Source: Letharia columbiana (lineage: Eukaryota; Ascomycota; Lecanoromycetes; Lecanorales; Parmeliaceae). From it: DNA of 64,000 nucleotides. The position numbers were made by a program, and so were the translations under genes. Positions 23,161 through 34,965 of the stretch are shown here, in pieces; positions within the stretch are counted from its first letter, which is position 1; each line of letters starts with the position of its first letter. Under the pieces are notes generated by a model. It worked only from the letters and a program-made list of their open reading frames with translations. It was not told the origin of the DNA and did not search any database. The stretch covers positions 124,001 through 188,000 of the forward strand of contig NW_023501059.1 in NCBI RefSeq assembly GCF_014066305.1, given 5' to 3'.

Positions 23161-25312
23161 TTTGTGCCTCCTGATAAGTCAGAGGAGAAGTAGGATGGAA
23201 TTGGAGTTGCGCTCCAATGCTGTTGGTTTAAGTCCTTGAATATGAGGTGGTACTTTTGATAGTAGGTAAATGACATCATATCACGTGTTGACTTCGCTAA
23301 TGCGAGATGGAGAAAACAGACAAGTGAAATACATTCCCCGCATTGATCGACAAAAACCCTTCTCTCTGGATATACATTCTCATTTCTTTACCTCGGTTAA
23401 TGGGAGAGACTTTCACAATATTACTATGGAGCGCGCTTGCTACGTATATTCTTATAGGCACACTTCCCGAGGCTAATTGATCAGCCAATGCATATTTATA
23501 GACAGATTTACAGACGAAGTATTATAGGAGTGGGAACCAGGATAAAAGATTAGCTGAAACCTAGCCTTATTATAGTAGTAGCACGATAGACCCCGTATTT
23601 AATACCACTAATGCATGCGGCATGCGGCATACCTCAGCTTTCTCCAGAATACTTCAGAAGGCCGTTGTCCGTCATACGGTAAGCAACGCTCCCGACAAGG
23701 AAGCGATTCACATTGATGTTATACTTGAGGAACGGATGGAGAGTCGAGCCACGACCTGGTGGTAATACTAGTACGGGAATCTTTATGATGGAATAACAAT
23801 TTCGCTCAAAGGAGGCAGGGTGTCTGTATTTTTTTCCTCTGCATCTTTCATTTTTATCGATATGGGATACAGTAAGTAGGTTAGGGTATTGGGGAGCGAA
23901 GGATTGAAGGAGCTTCAGTACATATGCATGGAAGGAATTGATTGGGGGATACGATAAGGATGGGCCAATACACTAGACTTCCCGAGTTACCGGCCGCCCC
24001 GGTAGCTCTGTGCACTGTTCATCAAATACGGGGTGAAATTAATGTTGATATCAATTTATCAGAGCAGTTGGCTGGAATGCAACTTGAAGCGTAAAAAAGC
24101 CAGCACCATCATACGAAGTATATGCTGGTTGGAGAAAAATTAGCAACGCCAGCAGATCTCTACGCAGGTACTTTGTGGTTTGATAGGCTTATCTGATCTC
24201 ACCCTGTAAACGACCACTTTTCTATGAATCACGTCCTTCGAGACGAAATCAAAAAGAGGTCTTCATATGCAAGAATAATTCTGCTGCGCGAAGGAATAAG
24301 CCATACTTCCAAGGCAACATCATAGGAATAGAATCCTGCCCTCTCTCTCCAGGAAGAAGATTTCTCTAAGGTGTGAGGCATTTGTTCATTGCTTATCGAG
24401 TTCTCCGTTGCATGCATAATCCACATCAATCCCCCGTTGCATGCATATCCCGTATCAGCCCTTCGCTGATGGCCAGTCTTTCAAGCAATCCAAGCAACGC
24501 ACAGACATCCATCAAGGTTGCCACGCCTGGCTGTCACCATATGCAGGTAACCTCGCGCGCGCGAGGCTACCCAGATACTTTCCTCTGCGCGAATCCCGAT
24601 TCCTCCGTTTCCCGGGTAAAGAACCGTGAGTTGATCCCCCCGCAAATATCTGTGATCCTACCTCTAAGGTTTCTTCTTCAAGGGTCCGGACAAAGATTCC
24701 TAGAGAAGTACCAGGCTGTAAGATACCCTTTCTCTGAGTAAGTCGGGCATTGTTCCTTCATTTGCCCGAATGCAAATCATCAAGGTAAGTTTATGCTATC
24801 AGGCTGAGCTGCAAACCCGTGCAGAGATCTTCACACATGACATATTCTGCTTTGCCAGTTCAAGTCATGATCGCCTTTCGGCTCGCATTGCCATCCATCC
24901 TTCAAGAAAACCACCTTTCAGTAACAGTGCAATGGCGTCTCCAGAATTTAATCTCCTTTGGCTACCAGCTTAGTATGCACTGGTGTGACGTCGCAAACCT
25001 CTCTGAAGTATATTCCTACAGCTCGTGCTCTACTTGTGCAAGGAGATCCGTATCCCAAGTAGACGGCATGCCAATGGAGAACAACAAACGAGCGGACTCT
25101 GTATTGTGCCATCATATGTTCATAGGACCAAGGAAAGTCTGGTGAAAGGCTGCGCCGTCCTTAGCGAGAAGGATTCTCATGAGATGCAACCTTTCTCACA
25201 GTGAGTCGTGCAGGGCGCTATCAGTGAGAATATAAATCACATCTTTATTGCTCCCGACGATCAGCTTCTTTCCGTGCTCGAATATGCTCGCAGGAATTTC
25301 AGTACTACAACT
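23161..25312. other. Gene-poor spacer
   Basis: About 2.1 kb without a supported gene. Visible structure: a perfect palindrome CCTCGCGCGCGCGAGG at about 24551-24566 and a repeated CCGTTGCATGCAT at about 24411 and 24435. Plus-strand frames between 24373 and 25145 are short, overlapping and without motifs. Confidence 0.45.
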
Positions 25313-26700
25313 ATGGATACTCAACTACTCCCTGCTTCTGATGGAAACCAGAACAGGACAGGGCAAATTCTTGGGGCGTGCCTTGGGTTTTTGGTCATGT
25401 CTTGTATTTTTGTAACACTCCGATTGTACACCCGACTCTTCCTTATCAAGTCCGCTCGTTGGGATGACTGGACCATAGTCCTTGCTTTAGTACTGAGCTC
25501 TCTCTTTGGTCTTCCAAATTTACATGCTGACTTAGACGAAGCTTGGCAGCATCGTTGGTGTCGGACTTGACTTTCCAGAAATCCATTATGGATTTGGACG
25601 GCACCAGTACTATCTCAACGACCATCAGGTTCAAGAATTCAAGAAGTACATTTATGGAGAATGGATCCAGACTTTCTTCACTCTGATGATCACCAAGGTG
25701 TCGATCTGTTTACTGTTATTGCGCATCTCCCCCAACAAGCGCATCGAAAGGCCCATCCAAGGTCTCGTGGCGTTCTTGGTCCTCTCGAACATTGTGCTGT
25801 CTCTCGTCTGGATCTTGCAATGCATTCCTGTGGACGGCGCCTGGGATGCCAAAAGGCAGAAGACGGCCAGATGCTTTACACAAGGTCAAGTCCAAAGAGT
25901 CCTCATCTCTCAAGCTAGTAGGTTTGTCGAACGTGTTCCGTTCATTCGCCTGTGCTGACCTATCTCAGTCATATCGATCATCTCGGACTTCATCCTCGCA
26001 GGGTTCCCAATTATCATTATACGCAACGCTCGGATCCACTTTCGGCAGAAGATTCTTCTATGCAGCCTTATGGGTGTTGGACTATTGTAATGACTCTGTT
26101 ATCTTTACACATCCTGTCTGATTTTGGCGACTTTGACTGATTTCACGTCCAGGACTGCAGCATGTTGTATTGTCCGCACGGTCATCAATTGGCAAAACGA
26201 CCACATTGATCCAACTTGTATTTATTTCCTCAAAGACAATTTTCCAAAGATCGCTCTGACGTTACCCAGGGGTCAGTGTCGACAATTTCCTTTGGCGAGA
26301 GTGAGTCAGCGTCTTGTCAGACCACGCGTCTCCGGTCTTTCAGATTTCCGGTACCCTTCCCAGTCTAACATCTCACAGCGCCGAAGTCAACATCGGCATT
26401 GCCGCCGCCTGCTTACCCACCTTGCTGCCTCTCTACCGCCTCCTCCGCGACAAAATTATCGCCACCCGCGAGGGTTCCACGTCGACGACAGGCCGATTCA
26501 CACACTTTTTCTCCTCCGGTCGAGGCCGTAAACCGAATGCCTCTTCGCAGGAAGACTTATGGAGGTCACGAAAGGAGTATGGACTCCCTATTCCTCCGAA
26601 CGCTGAGTGGGCAAGTTCTACGTCCCAAACTCTTGTCAGTTTTGGAAGGATGGGGGACGAGGATGTGGAAATGCAGACACCGGCCGTGGCGTTACACTAG
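25313..26700 (+). CDS. Rhodopsin-domain integral membrane protein (seven-helix, PTH11/SatP-like fungal family)
   Basis: Six exons (25313-25489, 25536-25917, 25969-26086, 26153-26217, 26270-26300, 26379-26700) encode 364 aa. Family blocks are RLYTRLFLIKSARWDDWTIV at the first loop, HYGFGRHQYYL, FFTLMITKVSICLLLLRI, CIPVDGAWDA with the conserved Cys, ISDFILAGFPI, and VNIGIAAACLPTLLPLYRLL for the last helix. The 31-nt exon 5 is needed to restore DPTWVSVDNFLWRDAEVNIG, a strong sign that the model is right. Seven hydrophobic helices are visible. There is no CFEM domain at the N-terminus. The role is unknown; relatives are plasma-membrane or vacuolar proteins, some thought to be receptors. Confidence 0.9.
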
Positions 26701-26997
26701 TCGTCTCGAACCCATTTTATTCATATAGAAGGAATGAGGGCTTCGAGTAGGAGACTGTCGGGGAAGATTAGTCGGGAGAAGGGAATGGCTTTGATGGGCG
26801 AAACGGTTGTTCTGAAGATCCTTATGTGACATTCCAGTGACGTTCGGAAGGAGATCAAACGATAAATATCATCACATCAATTCTGGTTCTAGAACACGCT
26901 TGGATTCTATCATCCGAGAGATATGCTCAATCGTGGGAAAATACGGTCAATGTCTGGCCAGATATTTTACGTTGCCCTTACAAGCCTTGCAAGACCC

Positions 26998-27002
26998 ATA
27001 TT
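26998..27002 (+). repeat. Target-site duplication (left copy), ATATT
   Basis: ATATT immediately precedes the left LTR and is repeated exactly after the right LTR at 30340-30344. A 5-bp duplication is standard for LTR retrotransposon integrase. Confidence 0.85.
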
Positions 27003-27446
27003 TGTTGGCAATATGATAGGCTATGCCCAATACAATTAGGGCTAGGGCTATATATGAATGCTATGTAAATAGATCGTATACATAGATAGGTGAACATAAG
27101 GAAAGAACTTTGCAGTGGGCATGGGCCTGATATAAATGCAAAAGTCGCTTGCCAAATCACTAGATTCGTCCCTTCGAGTCATTCGATTTCGGCTTATGGC
27201 TTATAGTAAATCGGATCGCTTCGGGGTCATATCTCAGCCTTCCAGGCGTGTTAGTTCCACATATGCGCCAAGTAGACTGATTACCCTAGCACACCATAGC
27301 CATAGCTATATAGCTTTGCCTTGGCTATGTCACCCATAACTACTATTGCTCATAACTATTTACCTATGGCTATGTTTGCCTATAACTATATAGCTATAGC
27401 CTCTAGCCACATTATAACTAATGATTATAAGTTATTAAAACTAATA
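27003..27446 (-). repeat. 3' LTR of the copia element, nearly unmutated
   Basis: This is the left end of the element and, since the element reads on the minus strand, its 3' LTR. It begins TGTTGGCAATATG on the plus strand and aligns along its whole length with 29888-30339. Unlike that copy it keeps most C and G residues; for example CTTCGGGGTCATATCTCAG here matches CTTCGAGAGTTATATCTTA there. AT-rich decay starts only at about its inner edge. Confidence 0.88.
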
Positions 27447-29887
27447 CTTTCTCTTTATTTAATTATTAGAAGATAGAGATAATAAAGTAAATAGTTGATA
27501 TTACTCTTCGAAAAATCTTTATAAAGAAAATAAGAAAGTAAAGAAATAATATAAATTTTTAATATAATTCTTTAATTTATTCTTCTAGAATAGATAGCGA
27601 TTTAAAATATAAGACGTTATTTAATATAATTAGAAGAATTAGAAATAAATATAGATATAATAAATTATTAAATAGTAATCTTAGATACTATTCTTTAATT
27701 TATTATTTCTTTATTATTTAAAATATTAAAAGTTTCTTTAACTTCGCGAAGGTCTAACGAAGATTTCAATTTAATTTAATATATATTTAAGTTACTTAAT
27801 CTCAAATTTTTACTATTATTTATATTCTCTAGAAAATTAATAAAAACTTCTTTCTTTATTTAAGAATCTTATATATCTTTAATTTCTTTAATTCATAACG
27901 ACGATATAATATTCGATTTCTTATTAAACTATAATTCGTAAAATAATTTACTCCCTCTATTACTATATAATAATCTATTTTTTAAATAGTTTATATAAAT
28001 TATAATCTCTAATTAGAAGCTTATAAATAGATCTAACTAATTAAATATAAGTCTTATAAATTTTTTTTAATAGTTTTATTTTCTCTATATCTCTTATATA
28101 GAGATATAGATTCTTTAGATAATACGCTTTAATATAGTCTAATCGTTAATATATTAGTCGAAAATAATTAACTTATTCTTATTTTATAGTTGTAGATATA
28201 CTTTTATTAAGAGATTTTAATTTTCTAAAAGCGAATATTCTATTAGATATTAATTTGATTAATTAATATAAACTATTTCTTATATAATCTCTTATTATTA
28301 TCTCGTTTATAAATATATTAATAATTCTAATATATAGATTTTCGAATTATATCTTAAAACTCTTTCGATCTAATACTATAATAAATAATAAATTATTATC
28401 TATTTTTAAAATATATAAAGTATCTATTATAATCTATATATAATTATCTATATAAATTCGAATAATTTCTCTATCTATCGCTATTAACTCGCCTTAATTA
28501 TTAAATTCTACTTCTTTTAAATAAGATTATAAATTAATAAATAGTTTCTTATTTAATATTATATAGCGAGTCGCTTTAAAGTTTATTAGCTAGCTACTAT
28601 CTTCTAAAAAGTCTATTATTATAAAGAAATTCTTTATTAATAATATATTATTTATAGGCTCTAGCTTTTCTCTAATTATTTATAAGTCTTTCTTTTAATT
28701 ATATATATTACTTATATCGCTAATATTATTATCGCTATCTAATTTATTTATTATTACTATAATATAATTTAAGTATTCTTATTTACTATCTTTAAATATC
28801 TTTAAACTCTTTAATTAATTCTTTAATTTATAATTTTATCTATTTAAATCCTTCGCCCTATAATTTTTATTCTTTTTATTCTTCTTATTTAAATACTCTC
28901 TCTTATAATACTTAATTTTCTTATAGTTATAATATTCTATCTTATTTATATCTTTAAAAGATCTTTAATCTAATTAATTTTTTCGTTTATTATATATAAA
29001 TAAATCTTTATTCTTAGTCTATTTATCTTATTTTATAATTTATAAATATTCTATAGCTATTTCGATAATAAGATTATTATTAATTTCTAAGTTATATTTA
29101 ATTATATTAAACTTACTTCTTTAATAAGTATTTATAATTATTATTATTATAGTAAGATTATATAATATATAAACTAGATTTAAATTTATAACTTTATTCT
29201 ATAAATTTTATAAATCTACTATTATTTAATTAATTATTTAATTTACTAATTTAATATATCTAAGAAACTTCTATAATATAATTAAAAAATATTCTTTATT
29301 ACTTATTTTATAGATTCGATAAAGTTTATTTTATATAAACTTAAAAGTAATAAAATAGATAATATAACTCTTCTAATTTCGATTAATATTACCTCTAATT
29401 AATATAGTAATTTATCTATTTAAAATAATTTATTATTTAATTAACTTTCTATCGAATTATATAGATATTAATAAATTCTTAAATACTATTTTAAAAATAT
29501 TTTATTTCTTAAAAAATTATTAATAATTCTAGATTTATAGATAATAATTTAAGTTCTTTAGAACTTTTATTTTAATATATAATTTATTAATAAGTCTCTT
29601 ATTTAGTTTCTTTAATAAATCGATTATTAGTAAATTATTCAAATCGAATAGAAAATTCTTTTTCTCTCTTCTTTCTTTTTCTTTAAATAAAAGATTCTTA
29701 ATTAATAACGCTATCTATCTAGCGAATAAATAATCTTATTTCTTAGTTTATTATAATCTTATTCTCGAGTATTCTTCAATAGAATTTTTAAATTAATTAT
29801 ATTTTTTAATATTTAAGATTATAGCGGTAGTAGATAGATATAATAAAAGACTAAAATCTTAATTAATAGCTATTTAGGCTTATAATC

Positions 29888-30339
29888 TATTAATAATATA
29901 ATAGATTATATCTAATATAATTAAGATTAAAGCTATATATAAATATTATATAAATAAATCGTATATATAGATAGATAGAATATAAGAAAAGAACTTTATA
30001 TAGTAGATATAAACTTAATATAAATATAAAAAGTCGCTTATTAAATTACTAGAGATTCGTTTTTTAAATTATTCGATTTCGACTTATAACTTATAATAAA
30101 TCGAATTACTTCGAGAGTTATATCTTAATCTTTTAGATATATTAGTTTTATATATACGCTAAGTAAATTAATTACTTTAATATATTATAATTATAACTAT
30201 ATAGCTATTATTTATAACTATATTATCTATAATTACTATTATCTATAACTATATTATCTATAACTATATTTACTTATAACTATATAGCTATAGTCTTAAT
30301 TACATTATAGCTAATAACTATAAATCGTTAAAACTAATA
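29888..30339 (-). repeat. 5' LTR of the copia element, heavily RIP-mutated
   Basis: This aligns end to end with the left LTR but has lost nearly all CpA/TpG dinucleotides. On the minus strand it starts TATTAG (ancestrally TGTTAG), giving the TG...CA LTR ends after correcting one transition. Confidence 0.86.
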
Positions 30340-30344
30340 ATATT
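30340..30344 (+). repeat. Target-site duplication (right copy), ATATT
   Basis: An exact match to 26998-27002, directly after the right LTR. Confidence 0.85.
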
Positions 30345-30781
30345 CATTCGCTTAGCGTGATTTGCCCCTTAATCGCACGATTTCAGTAACTTCAGGCCCC
30401 TAATGCTTGAAGAAAGTATGTCGCGGATGAGATCGCTAGAAATAGTATAGTAATTATATATCTTTGCCAGTAGAAAACTAATCATTGATTGTGGACATAT
30501 GCTATGTCTTCTTGTAATTTTGAGAGCCGCTAATAGTATCTTACATAAGTAGAGTATGATACTTGTATTATACATTCTCAGCCCTGCGGAATTTACATCA
30601 TTCCTGCAGTGCTCATTTGCAAAATCCATTTGTACTCTTTTTCCATCAGCGAAAAATCCTTGATCAAAGAGTGGTATTTCATTCTTCCGTGATCTTCAAT
30701 CTGCCGTGACGCTGTCGCCACCTGTTCTCTACCGTAAACGATAGCCATCGCCACGATTTTGCCACAGGATCGTAGCATCTC
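30345..30781. other. Promoter region of the Avt3-like transporter
   Basis: The 437 bp between the transposon and the transporter ATG. Composition returns to normal just after the duplication. No gene is seen. Confidence 0.5.
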
Positions 30782-32542
30782 ATGACCGATACCCCATCAA
30801 GCCAAAATGAACGGAGACAGGCGGAAGCAGATATAGTATCCCGACATCTGCCATCTGGCTATACCGCTGAACCCGATGCCGTCTCAACTGCCCCGAACAA
30901 CGCATCAGCGTCTGCGCCAATCCTCCCATCATCAGCCGAAGAGCCGCAAGACTCGCTGACGCTACAAGGCGGTGACATCCACCGGGAAATTTTCAAGATT
31001 GGCGCTAGAGCCAGACTGCCTGCAAGAGCTGCCACTTTCGCGAACCCCAACCTGCGTAGATCCAGCACTTTTGGCCCATACAGAAATGACATCACACCTA
31101 GCGATCAGCTCGCCCCGGGCGGATTTCGGCGCCAGTTCTTGCAGCGGCAGCAGAGACGCTTCAACAGCGTAACGAGTCCGGTCACCAGGAATTTTGTCTC
31201 ATTCCTCGACCTTTATGGGAGCTTTGCAGGGGAGGACCTTGCAGAGTCGGAGGATGAATCTGCCCTCGACAGCGCCGATGAGGAGGCGGAATCTCAGGCC
31301 GGTGAGACCAGACCGCTACTGGGCCGGCGCAAGAGTTCTCGGCGAGCCGAAAAGCTAGGGGAAGCGACCACGTTGAAATCCTTCTTCACTTTACTCAAGG
31401 CGTTCATTGGTACGGGCATCATGTTTCTCCCCAAAGCTTTCAGGAACGGTGGCATTCTCTTTTCTTCCATCACCCTAGTGACCGTCTCATTGATATCCTG
31501 TCTCTGTTTCCACCTGCTCCTGACATGCAGACAGCGCTACGGCGGCGGCTACGGCGAATTGGGCGCCGCGATCGGAGGCCCCAGGTTTAGAGCCTTGATA
31601 CTCGGATCCATTACGATATCGCAGATAGGTTTCGTCTGCGCAGGCATCATCTTCACCGCCGAAAATCTGGCCTCGTTTCTAGACGCCGTCACGTCCTCTC
31701 CTACCGCACCATTGAGCGGGAAGGCTCTCATAGCGATTCAACTCGTCGTACTAATCCCGCTCGCCCTCATCCGCAACATCTCGAAACTGGGCCCCGCGGC
31801 TCTCCTAGCTGACGTCTTCATTCTCTTCGGCTTGATCTACATCTGGTACTACGACATCGCCACCCTCGCTTCCAAAGGCCTGCATCCAACAGTCGAGCTG
31901 TTTAACCCCCGCGATTTCACCCTCACTATCGGCTCCGCCATCTTCACCTTCGAAGGCATCGGCCTCATCCTGCCCATCCAATCCTCGATGGCGCAACCGG
32001 AAAAATTCTCCCGCCTTCTCTACATCGTCATGATAATCATAACCATCATCTTCACCTCCATCGGCGCCCTCTGCTACGCCACCTTCGGCGACAAAACCCG
32101 CGTCGAAATCATCTCCAATTTCCCCCAAAGCAGCAAGCTCGTCAACGCCGTGCAGTTTCTCTATTCCATGGCCGTCCTCGTCGGCACACCAGTGCAGCTC
32201 TTCCCCGCCGCCCGCATTATCGAAACGTCCCTCTTCGGCGAACGAGCCTCCGGCAAGCGTTCCTCGGCCACAAAGTGGAAGAAGAATGCCTTCCGTGCCG
32301 CCATCACGGTTCTGTGCGGCCTCATTGCCATCCTGGGCGCGAGTGATCTGGACAAGTTTGTGGCGCTCATTGGCAGCTTCGCGTGCGTGCCGCTCGTGTA
32401 CATTTATCCGGCACTGCTGCATTTCAAAGGGGTGGCGGAGTCGAAGTGGACTAAGGTTGGTGATGCATTGCTGATGGTTGTGGGGCTAGGGGCGATGGTT
32501 TACACGACTGTTATCACAGTGTCGAGATGGATAGAGGGATGA
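30782..32542 (+). CDS. AVT3: Vacuolar amino-acid transporter, Avt3/Avt4-like (AAAP family)
   Basis: A single-exon gene of 586 aa. A long hydrophilic N-terminus (about 1-200) is rich in Ser, Glu and Arg with an acidic patch (ESEDESALDSADEEAE), as in yeast Avt3/Avt4. The Aa_trans domain begins at TLKSFFTLLKAFIGTGIMFL (about 198), and I count about eleven hydrophobic segments to the C-terminus. Recognisable blocks include RYGGGYGELG, IGFVCAGIIFTAENL and FTFEGIGLILPI. Avt3 proteins export neutral amino acids from the vacuole to the cytosol. The gene lies 437 bp downstream of the RIP-mutated copia element but has an intact frame and normal codon use, so RIP leakage has not damaged it. Confidence 0.93.
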   Translation: MTDTPSSQNERRQAEADIVSRHLPSGYTAEPDAVSTAPNNASASAPILPSSAEEPQDSLTLQGGDIHREIFKIGARARLPARAATFANPNLRRSSTFGPYRNDITPSDQLAPGGFRRQFLQRQQRRFNSVTSPVTRNFVSFLDLYGSFAGEDLAESEDESALDSADEEAESQAGETRPLLGRRKSSRRAEKLGEATTLKSFFTLLKAFIGTGIMFLPKAFRNGGILFSSITLVTVSLISCLCFHLLLTCRQRYGGGYGELGAAIGGPRFRALILGSITISQIGFVCAGIIFTAENLASFLDAVTSSPTAPLSGKALIAIQLVVLIPLALIRNISKLGPAALLADVFILFGLIYIWYYDIATLASKGLHPTVELFNPRDFTLTIGSAIFTFEGIGLILPIQSSMAQPEKFSRLLYIVMIIITIIFTSIGALCYATFGDKTRVEIISNFPQSSKLVNAVQFLYSMAVLVGTPVQLFPAARIIETSLFGERASGKRSSATKWKKNAFRAAITVLCGLIAILGASDLDKFVALIGSFACVPLVYIYPALLHFKGVAESKWTKVGDALLMVVGLGAMVYTTVITVSRWIEG

Positions 32543-33781
32543 CTGGGAGGGTAGTATTGATCTTGATATCACGATTGGAGCACTCAGCTATTCTCAAAAT
32601 CTCCATGGGCCCCACCTCTCACAGTCATAGCCCTTTCCCTTCCGTTCCGGATTCCTCCCTCGCGTGAAAAGTCCCCCCGCTTTTTCTTCGATCCATCAAC
32701 ACTCAATTCCCAAACTCCACGACTCCCAACCACCGAACAACAAGCCAACAGACCATAACTATCTCACCACCAAACCCTCATCTAGACTTGACACAATTCA
32801 CCTGTTCAAGGTAGACGGATACGTGATACGCTCAGTCTATCGAAACAGTAACGACCGCACCAACCCGAAGTGATGTTCGTTCAGCGCACGGCCACCCGAG
32901 CGTGCCCGCTAGAGGTGTAGGTAAAGTAGCTCTCCGGCCATCAACGCCCTAATGTCGTCCCCCGAAAAATCGTCGTTTGGGGCGATTTATTCCGTGGGTG
33001 CGCTGCAGGGACACTTTTCGATGGTACCTATGGCTGTAGGTAGTTGCTCTGGATCATTGCTTCGAAGTGTACATGGCGACAAAGGCAGGGGCCTTGTCCG
33101 GGTCTTTGGCACGTGCGGGCGTTCTTTTGTCAGCACCCTAAATCTTGTGCGTTGGGGCCCTGTAACGCGATTTTCCTGGTGTCTGTGGTCTTATAACATG
33201 GCCTTGATTAGGTAGCAACTTTGCAGCTATTGGGGGCTCGGCCTGATTAGGTGGCCTCTGCAGCTTGGGCTCCTTCGCTCGCGGGTACATGCGCATGACA
33301 GATAAGGTATGGGCGCCCGGAGCCACCACTAGCTCCCGACCCCGCATTGCCGATGTAAAGTTATATTTTACGTATTAGTCGAGTATTAATTACAATTCCC
33401 TCTAGTCGATTCAATTAACACAATTCCTCGAGTACTTTACCTAGTTATTATTGTAGTGTACAATCATAAAACATCTATGATCTCTTTTGATACTGAGTTA
33501 GGGTAAGACCTTAATGCTATTGCCATAGCGTTGCTTGGCCAACCGTAACCCTGTGTCCGCGGAGCCGACGCGAAAGCATTCCTTGTGAGAACAGAAATGA
33601 AACATTAAGAATCCTCGGAACTGTTATCAAATACTGCTATCTGCACCGCTCAGATGTGTTGTGCCTCTGCTTACCCTAATCTACACACATAGGGTGGCTT
33701 GCTGGAACCTTGCCTCTTCCATTGCACAATCCCTACTGATCACCCCTATTCAGAATATCGAGACAGAGCGCACGTGCAAGC
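32543..33781. other. Intergenic, no supported gene
   Basis: Short frames on both strands lack motifs. An AT-biased patch near 33355-33480 may be a small eroded repeat, but no partner copy is seen in the window. Confidence 0.45.
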
Positions 33782-34965
33782 ATGGCAGCCGAATCCTCGG
33801 CAAACCCAGCTGATTCAGAGAAACCTGCCTTGGTCTCTCAACCTTCTGTTGCCAACGAACACCAAGCCAAGGCTTTTGCAGAGCTCAAAGCATTGTGTGA
33901 GAATAACAAACTCTATTGGCCGGCAAGTGAGATCGAAGGCTATCCTGCCGAAGGGCACAATGACGATAAAGACCTATTGTATGTTGTTCAGACTTCAACC
34001 CGTGTCCAAGACACCTTACTTATCGTGATATAGACGGTTTCTCGTTGCGCGCTCGTACGACCCACAGGCTGCTTACAAGCAATACAGCGCCTCAGCAGCC
34101 TGGCGCAGAAAAGTCGCCCTCGTTCAAACATACGACAACGTGGAGATACAGAGATTTGCACGTATGAACAGAGTAGTAAGTGGGTTCACTTCCCAGTTTC
34201 AACCAACCAGACTCCGTACTCACCAATCTCACCAAGCAACCCCAATGGACGGGCCGTCGAGACAAAATGGGCATCCCTCTGATGGTCTATGTATTGTCCG
34301 AGATCCGTCCCGAAGATCTCGCTCAAATCTCGAAAGAAGATCCCGGATTATCGAGTATCTTCCTCCCGGCAGAATACATAACGAACTTCACGCAGCGTCT
34401 GTGCAACAGGGTGCGGAATGACGGAATCACCATCAATAAATCCGTAAACATCATCGATCTCTCCAATGTTGGGCTGCGGAAGTTCTGGAATCTGCGATCG
34501 ATCCTTCAGACCGCCAGCAGCATGGCCACGGCGCACTATCCGGAGACGGTGGAGCGGATCTTCGTCGTCGGGGCGCCGTCCTTCTTCCCCACCATCTGGA
34601 GTCTCGTCACCAGCCGCTTCGATCCCGCGACCACCAGGAAGATCTTCGTCCTGTCCGCTTCCGAAGCTACGGAAAAGCTGACCGAGTTTATCGCGCCCGA
34701 AGACCTGCCGAAACGCTTTGGCGGAACGCTGGACTGGACGTTCCCCATGCGGCCTGTCCCGGACGCCGAGACCAAGGAGATGATCGGCAGTCTGGCCGAC
34801 AGATGGGTCGAGGGGCCAATTCGGTACCTCTCGAAGCCTGAGGGCGACGTCCTCGTGGCCGTGGGCTCGCAGGATGGGCAGTTGAGGCGGGAGACTTTGG
34901 CTCATATTCCCCAGGGCTCATCGTCTCGTAACGGGCAGCCATCGGAGCATGTACCGACGACATGA
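33782..34965 (+). CDS. Sec14-like CRAL-TRIO lipid-transfer protein
   Basis: Three exons (33782-33978, 34034-34175, 34237-34965) encode 355 aa. The CRAL-TRIO N-terminal block LLRFLVARSYDPQAAYKQY is restored by joining exons 1 and 2. The lipid-binding domain begins PQWTGRRDKMGIPLMVYVL and contains NIIDLSNVGLRKFWNLR, then HYPETVERIFVVGAPSFF and FVLSASEATEKLTEFI. PKRFGGTLDWTF closes the domain. Sec14-type proteins exchange phosphatidylinositol and phosphatidylcholine between membranes and support Golgi or plasma-membrane traffic. The second donor is read as GTAAGT at 34176; a nearby GTATGA at 34162 would break the conserved block. Confidence 0.9.

Larger units (their letters stand above)
27003..30339 (-). 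mobile_element. Ty1/copia LTR retrotransposon relic, internally deleted and RIP-mutated
   Basis: Two about 445-bp direct repeats flank 2.44 kb of very AT-rich DNA, and ATATT duplications flank the whole. The coding strand is minus. A decayed gag zinc knuckle is at 28892-28933: it reads YYNYKKIKYYKREY, where Cys (TGC/TGT) and His (CAC/CAT) codons have become TAC/TAT. A copia protease relic is at 28563-28583, reading NFKATRY where DSGATRH is expected. A pre-integrase relic reading LYRRYELKKLKIYKIL, where LWHRR(Y/F)GHLN...DLKIL is typical, is at about 27862-27910. Only about 400 bp then remain to the LTR, so the integrase core, reverse transcriptase and RNase H are missing. Changes are C-to-T and G-to-A with CpG spared, the RIP pattern. 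Confidence 0.9.

Noticed and set aside
30340..30781. 86-aa and 61-aa minus-strand frames upstream of the Avt3 gene
   Set aside because: They overlap, lack motifs and lie in the AT-biased transposon flank.
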